NCBI GenBank assembly: GCA_016713765.1
Contig: JADJON010000003.1
Location: 930,001-994,000 of the forward strand
Length of the DNA: 64,000 nt
Source of the DNA: Bacteroidota bacterium
GTDB taxonomy: Bacteria > Bacteroidota > Bacteroidia > AKYH767-A > 2013-40CM-41-45
Direction of reading: 5' to 3'
Shown: positions 60,176-64,000 of the stretch, in pieces
How the letters are laid out: each line of letters starts with the position of its first letter
How positions within the stretch are numbered: the first letter of the stretch is position 1
The notes under the pieces: generated by a model
Databases searched by the model: none
Told to the model about the DNA's origin: nothing
What the model saw: only the letters and a program-made list of their open reading frames with translations
Made by a program: the position numbers and the translations under genes

Positions 60176-62069
60176 CCTCCTCCTCCTTTTTCTGTTGACT
60201 TTCTTTTGTGCAGGCGTTTCGCGTGCACAGCAGATACCCTTACTGGAACGCAAGATCAGCATTCGGGCAGTCAATCGCCCCGTTGATGAATTCCTGCAGG
60301 AAACCGGCGTCGTCGCGGGCTGCACCTTCAGTTACGCCGTAACGGTGACCCGCGGCATGCAACCGGTGACCCTGGATCACCGCGACCGTCCACTGCGGGA
60401 ATTGCTCGACCGAATATTTTCCGGAAAGGTCAACTACAAGGAGCGCGGAACACATGTCATACTCCTACGGGTGCAGCCGATTGATCAGGAACCGGAGCCT
60501 ACCCTCTTCTCCGTCGCCGGTTACGTGACGGACGCGTCAACGGGAGAACGCATTGCATCTGTGACGGTGTACGACAAGTACAGCCGCGCATCCGCCGTTA
60601 CGAACGAATACGGCTATTATTCACTCGACATAAAGAATAAGGAACGCTTACGGGAAGTCACCTTGTACATCAACAAGGAGCAATATGACGATACGATCGT
60701 TTACATCCGGCAAACCGGCCGCAGCGTGGTGAACCTGACGCTTTTTCCATTGCACGTTCAACCCGTCAGCATCGACTCTACGGCGATCCACGACAGCTTG
60801 TTCGCCGTCAATCAACTCGCGCTGGTCAAATTGATCCCGAGTGAAGACGAACAGACCAATACGCGCAACGTCCGCGATACGCTTTACCGGAAATTCCAGG
60901 TTTCGTTCATCCCCTATATCGGCTCCAACCTGAAACTGAGCGGGAATACGGTCAATGACTATTCCTTTAATATTCTAGGCGGCTACGCCATGGGGACACG
61001 CAAGCTGGAAGTGGCGGGACTTTTCAATATCGATCGCGACTCCGTAAGCAGCGCTCAGTTGGCCGGACTGTTCAACATGACCGGTGGTCCTGTCAAGGGC
61101 GTACAAGGTGCCGGCTTGTTCAATCTGAACCTTAAACCGGTGCGGGGCGCGCAGTTCGCAGGATTGGTCAACGTGAATTATGACAGCATCAGCGGTGCGC
61201 AGGCGGCAGGATTGATCAATGTCAATTTCAAACCATCGAGCAGCGTCATGATGGCGGGGCTCACCAACGTCTCGCTGAAGAGTACGGCAGGTCCACAGTT
61301 CGCTGGCTTGAACAATGTCGCCTTGGAAGAAGTCAGCGGCGGACAATTTTCCGGCTTGCTCAACACCGCGTTGAAACGCGTCGGCGGCGCGCAGGTAGCC
61401 GGCTTGTTGAATGTCGGCTTGCAGGAAGTGAACGGAGTACAGGTCGCCGGCTTGATGAACGTGAACGGAACCGATGTGCGCGGCGCCCAGGTCGCCGGTC
61501 TGCTCAATGTAGGACGACGCGTTCATGGAACGCAAGTTGGTTTCCTCAACGTCAGCGACACCTGCGAAGGGGTTCCGGTTGGCTTCCTCAGTTTTGTACG
61601 CACAGGATACCACCAATTCGAACTCTCCGCTGACGAAACGTATCCGCTCAATGCCTCACTGCGCACCGGCATGCGACAATTCTACAACATCCTCAGCGCC
61701 GGAATGAAACTCGACAGTACGCAACATCATACCTGGGTCTTCGGTTACGGACTCGGCAGTGCGATCAACCTCGGAAAGCGCTGGCAAGTGAACCTTGATC
61801 TGACCATGCATCAACCGATGCAGGAGAATCATCTCCATCAATTCAACCCCTTAACGAAATTTAACCTAACGGCTGAAAAGCGTCTTTCAAAATACTTTTC
61901 GCTCGCAGCGGGGCCCAGCCTGAACGTTTTTTACGCCCACCTCGACGACCCCGATTATGCGCAGGTTTTCAGCCAATTGCCGCCTGCGTCCCTGCTCGAC
62001 CGACAGACGATCGGGAACTACGATCGCAGCATCTGGCTGGGAGGGAAAATAGCGCTGCGCTTCTTCTGA
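60162..62069 (+). CDS. STN-domain protein with 16-residue AGL-N repeats
   Basis: A 635-residue exported protein: signal peptide (MRATNLLLLFLLTFFCAGVSRA), an STN domain (about 25-105) of the kind found at the N-terminus of TonB receptors and secretins, a carboxypeptidase-regulatory-like domain (about 117-195), then a repeat region. At about 285-460 a unit of 16 residues with the pattern AGLxNV(x6)GAQV is repeated 11 times in near-perfect register. The final about 170 residues resemble a beta-barrel or solenoid cap. I tentatively link the repeats to the LA_2272-type family. ATG 60162 overlaps the fecR tail by 14 bases. It probably works with FecR, but has no recognisable TonB receptor plug or barrel. 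Confidence 0.7.
   Translation: MRATNLLLLFLLTFFCAGVSRAQQIPLLERKISIRAVNRPVDEFLQETGVVAGCTFSYAVTVTRGMQPVTLDHRDRPLRELLDRIFSGKVNYKERGTHVILLRVQPIDQEPEPTLFSVAGYVTDASTGERIASVTVYDKYSRASAVTNEYGYYSLDIKNKERLREVTLYINKEQYDDTIVYIRQTGRSVVNLTLFPLHVQPVSIDSTAIHDSLFAVNQLALVKLIPSEDEQTNTRNVRDTLYRKFQVSFIPYIGSNLKLSGNTVNDYSFNILGGYAMGTRKLEVAGLFNIDRDSVSSAQLAGLFNMTGGPVKGVQGAGLFNLNLKPVRGAQFAGLVNVNYDSISGAQAAGLINVNFKPSSSVMMAGLTNVSLKSTAGPQFAGLNNVALEEVSGGQFSGLLNTALKRVGGAQVAGLLNVGLQEVNGVQVAGLMNVNGTDVRGAQVAGLLNVGRRVHGTQVGFLNVSDTCEGVPVGFLSFVRTGYHQFELSADETYPLNASLRTGMRQFYNILSAGMKLDSTQHHTWVFGYGLGSAINLGKRWQVNLDLTMHQPMQENHLHQFNPLTKFNLTAEKRLSKYFSLAAGPSLNVFYAHLDDPDYAQVFSQLPPASLLDRQTIGNYDRSIWLGGKIALRFF
61014..61550 (+). repeat. 48-base coding repeat inside the STN protein gene
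   Basis: Ten or more consecutive units of 16 codons encode AGL(F/V/I/L/M)N followed by a variable stretch and G-A-Q. The period is exact for at least nine units, with the last one residue shorter. Confidence 0.8.
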
Positions 62070-62137
62070 TTTTTTTTCGCGAGGGATAGGGGTAAGACCC
62101 CTTGGACTTGTCTTCTGTATATAAACAGAACAAGCCC

Positions 62138-62857
62138 ATGAAACCTACCCGCCTTTTCATCAGCATTTTGCTCCTAGTGTCCATTGCAACGCTCAGCTCT
62201 TGCCGTAAAGACTGGAACGGCGTTCGTGGTGATGGTCCCATCCTGACGGAAGACCGCATCGTCTCTTCCTTTCACGGTGTCGAATATCACCTGGAAGGTG
62301 ATGTAAACATCCGCCGTGATTCCATCTTCTCCGTAACCGTTAGCAGCTATGGCAACTACCTGCCGCTGATCCGTACGGAAGTGATCGGCGGGAAACTGAT
62401 CATCAACTCGTCAAAAAGTCTCCGCGACAACGAGATCACTGTCGATATCTCAATGCCCTCGCTCGATCACCTCTCGCTTTCCGGCTCGGGCGACATCCGT
62501 ACGATCGACCGTTTTTCCGACGCGTCCCTGTATGTCAATCTTAGCGGATCGGGAAAGGTGAGTTACTTCGGAGACGTAGACGACCTGCGTGCCAACATTT
62601 CCGGCAGTGGCATGATGGACCTCGACGGTACTGCCAACGACGCGACCATGACCATGAGCGGTTCAGGAAAGATCGCCGCGTTCGGCATGATCACCAACAA
62701 CAACTCCGCTACCATTTCGGGCTCCGGCAACATTGAAACGTTTGTCAGCAATCACCTCGACGCCACCATCTCCGGATCCGGCACGATCCGCTACCGCGGC
62801 AACCCTTCGGTTACGACGCACATCTCGGGTTCTGGTTCGGTGGTGAGAGTGCCTTGA
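62138..62857 (+). CDS. Head GIN domain (DUF2807) lipoprotein
   Basis: A 239-residue lipoprotein from ATG 62138; the lipobox ends at the cysteine in SIATLSSC. The mature part is a DUF2807 solenoid in which SGSG recurs about seven times with roughly 20-residue spacing (LSLSGSGDI, VNLSGSGKV, ANISGSGMM, and so on). Function unknown; auto-transport or surface adhesion is suggested for relatives. It follows the STN gene and precedes a heptad array. Confidence 0.8.
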   Translation: MKPTRLFISILLLVSIATLSSCRKDWNGVRGDGPILTEDRIVSSFHGVEYHLEGDVNIRRDSIFSVTVSSYGNYLPLIRTEVIGGKLIINSSKSLRDNEITVDISMPSLDHLSLSGSGDIRTIDRFSDASLYVNLSGSGKVSYFGDVDDLRANISGSGMMDLDGTANDATMTMSGSGKIAAFGMITNNNSATISGSGNIETFVSNHLDATISGSGTIRYRGNPSVTTHISGSGSVVRVP

Positions 62858-62860
62858 GGG

Positions 62861-62951
62861 AGTGAACAGTAAACAGTAAACAGTGAACAGTGAACAGTGA
62901 ACAGTGAATAGTGAATAGTGAATAGCGAATAGTAAATAGTAAATAGTGGAT
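62861..62951. repeat. AT-rich heptad array after the DUF2807 gene
   Basis: Thirteen contiguous 7-base units, chiefly AGTGAAC, AGTGAAT and AGTAAAT, starting four bases after the DUF2807 stop. They are the reverse complement type of the array at 58449-58504. The open frames across it (such as the YSLFTVHC-type one on the minus strand) are products of the repeat. Confidence 0.85.
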
Positions 62952-62963
62952 ACCAAAACGAAT

Positions 62964-63005
62964 ACTAGTTACTAGTTACAAGTTACTAATAACCAATTAC
63001 CAATC
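62964..63005. repeat. Second heptad array just before the TonB receptor gene
   Basis: Six contiguous 7-base units: ACTAGTT, ACTAGTT, ACAAGTT, ACTAATA, ACCAATT, ACCAATC. They end 15 bases before the receptor ATG, so they occupy the place where a promoter and leader would be expected. Confidence 0.8.
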
Positions 63006-63019
63006 CCCCCCCTCCAATC

Positions 63020-64000
63020 ATGAAAAACAAACTTCTTCTGACGATTCTTTTAACCTTCTTACACTATTTCTCCTTTGGTCAGGTCTTGACGCAGACGGTG
63101 CGTGGTACGGTCGTGGACATGATCTCGCAAGCTCCGCTTCCCGGTGCGACGGTGGTGGTGTTGGGTGTTGAGCCGATCATCGGTACTGCCGCTGATATCG
63201 ACGGCAATTTTCGTTTAAACAAAGTGCCGGTTGGAACGCGTTCGTTGAAGATCAGCTTCCTTGGTTATAAGGAACGTGTCCTGCCGAACATTACGGTCAC
63301 TTCAGGGAAAGAAGTGGTTCTGCAGGTGACGCTCGAAGAAAACGTGGTGCAGGGAAAAGAAGTCACCATCGTCGCTCAGGTGGAAAAAGACAAACCGCTG
63401 AACGAATTCAGCACTGTCAGTGCCAGAACATTCTCCGTCGAAGAGACCCAAAAATACGCGGCCGCGGTGAATGACCCCGCCCGAATGTCGTTGGCCTATG
63501 CCGGTGTGGTGGCAACGGACGACGGCAACAACAACATCGCGATCCGCGGCAATTCCCCGAACGGATTGTTATGGCGTATGGAGGGTGTGGAGATTCCGAA
63601 TCCAAACCACTTCAGCAATGTCGGAACTTCAGGAGGAGGAATCTCCATCTTGAGCGCGCAGACGCTTACCAACTCCGATTTCATGACCGGCGCATTCCCT
63701 GCAGAATACGGCAACGCGAATTCGGGTGTTTTCGATTTGAAGCTTCGCAAAGGGAACAACCAGAAGACCGAACGCACCATCCAGGCCGGATTTCTCGGAA
63801 CCGACCTGGCGATCGAAGGGCCTTTCAAGAAAGGGTATAATGGCTCCTATCTCATCAACTACCGCTACTCCACCCTTTCCATGCTCGGAGCCCTGGGTGT
63901 TCCGGTTGGCGACGCGATCACCAACTTTCAGGATATCTCTTATAATGTCTTCCTCCCTACTGAAAAAGCCGGGAACTTTTCCCTCTTTGGATTCGGCGGT
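63020..64000 (+). CDS. TonB-dependent receptor, N-terminal part (cut by window edge)
   Basis: An outer-membrane TonB-dependent receptor. The 327 residues present are a signal peptide (ending HYFSFGQ), a carboxypeptidase-regulatory-like domain (about 25-110; GTVVDMISQAPLPGATV), then the start of a plug domain (AIRGNSPNGLLWRMEGVEIPN, near 175) and of the barrel. Bacteroidota SusC-like or RagA-like receptors share this plan, but no SusD is visible. No STN domain is present, unlike the protein encoded upstream, so direct FecR signalling by this receptor is not supported. Substrate unknown. Confidence 0.88.
   Translation, partial: MKNKLLLTILLTFLHYFSFGQVLTQTVRGTVVDMISQAPLPGATVVVLGVEPIIGTAADIDGNFRLNKVPVGTRSLKISFLGYKERVLPNITVTSGKEVVLQVTLEENVVQGKEVTIVAQVEKDKPLNEFSTVSARTFSVEETQKYAAAVNDPARMSLAYAGVVATDDGNNNIAIRGNSPNGLLWRMEGVEIPNPNHFSNVGTSGGGISILSAQTLTNSDFMTGAFPAEYGNANSGVFDLKLRKGNNQKTERTIQAGFLGTDLAIEGPFKKGYNGSYLINYRYSTLSMLGALGVPVGDAITNFQDISYNVFLPTEKAGNFSLFGFGG

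Noticed and set aside
62663..62956. Minus-strand open frame with a YSLFTVHC-type repeated peptide
   Set aside because: It is the translation of the AGTGAAC-type heptad array; such peptides appear wherever the repeat occurs.
58334..63005. Possible CRISPR arrays
   Set aside because: The 7-base units are contiguous with no spacers, and there are no cas genes.
1..64000. tRNA or rRNA genes
   Set aside because: I found no tRNA-like cloverleaf or rRNA-like stretch in the gaps by eye; a tRNAscan-SE run would be decisive.

Overview
The window looks like chromosomal DNA of a free-living, moderately GC-rich member of the Bacteroidota. The evidence is lineage-typical gene content: a MurF-alanine racemase fusion, DUF3098, DUF4271 next to hemD, type IX secretion (T9SS) cargo with type A and type B C-terminal domains, a PorP/SprF protein, sigma/FecR signalling and a TonB-dependent receptor. 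Promoter-like TAnnTTTG boxes also sit just upstream of many starts. The exact family cannot be named from the sequence. I saw no rRNA, tRNA, CRISPR array, prophage or insertion sequence.

Layout. 1-9 kb: housekeeping genes (leuS 3'-truncated by the window edge, ftsX, DUF3098, uppP, truB, queA, glutamate dehydrogenase, a small membrane protein, recJ). 9-17 kb: a cupin protein, a glutaryl-CoA-dehydrogenase-like enzyme, a GT87-like membrane glycosyltransferase, then a tightly overlapped four-gene operon (nucleotidyltransferase, radical SAM, methyltransferase, radical SAM) whose product I do not recognise. 17-20.4 kb: an ECF sigma/anti-sigma pair followed by a cytochrome-like lipoprotein, a YceI protein and a DUF5777 protein. 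20.5-27.8 kb: DUF4271, hemD, rnpA, yidD, an S41 protease, an O-antigen-ligase-like protein, a GT2 glycosyltransferase and meaB.

27.8-38.8 kb: a T9SS type B PKD protein with its PorP/SprF partner, murF-alr, thymidine kinase, an unknown conserved protein, rsmI, an M1 peptidase with a T9SS type A tail, and hemW. 38.8-48.4 kb: an orphan histidine kinase, an AsmA-like protein, superoxide dismutase, a second S41 protease, dCMP deaminase, a TSUP transporter, DUF3267, DedA and a CopD-like protein. 48.4-58.1 kb: a 1000-residue ABCG-like transporter, a methyltransferase, a lipoprotein, a class-A-beta-lactamase-like serine hydrolase, a second type B PKD protein and an RhlE-type helicase. 58.6-64 kb: a surface-signalling locus (ECF sigma, FecR with an apparent +1 frameshift, an STN-domain protein with a 16-residue-period repeat, a DUF2807 lipoprotein, and the start of a TonB-dependent receptor).

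The most unusual points are: (1) the NTase-rSAM-MTase-rSAM operon; (2) several intergenic arrays, of different sequence, that all have a 7-bp unit, two of them being reverse complements of each other and flanking the sigma/FecR/STN locus; (3) the one-base frameshift splitting FecR at its C-terminal domain; (4) the STN protein, which carries the signalling domain of a TonB receptor but has a repeat region in place of a recognisable plug and barrel. Family names come from recalled motifs, not from database searches.
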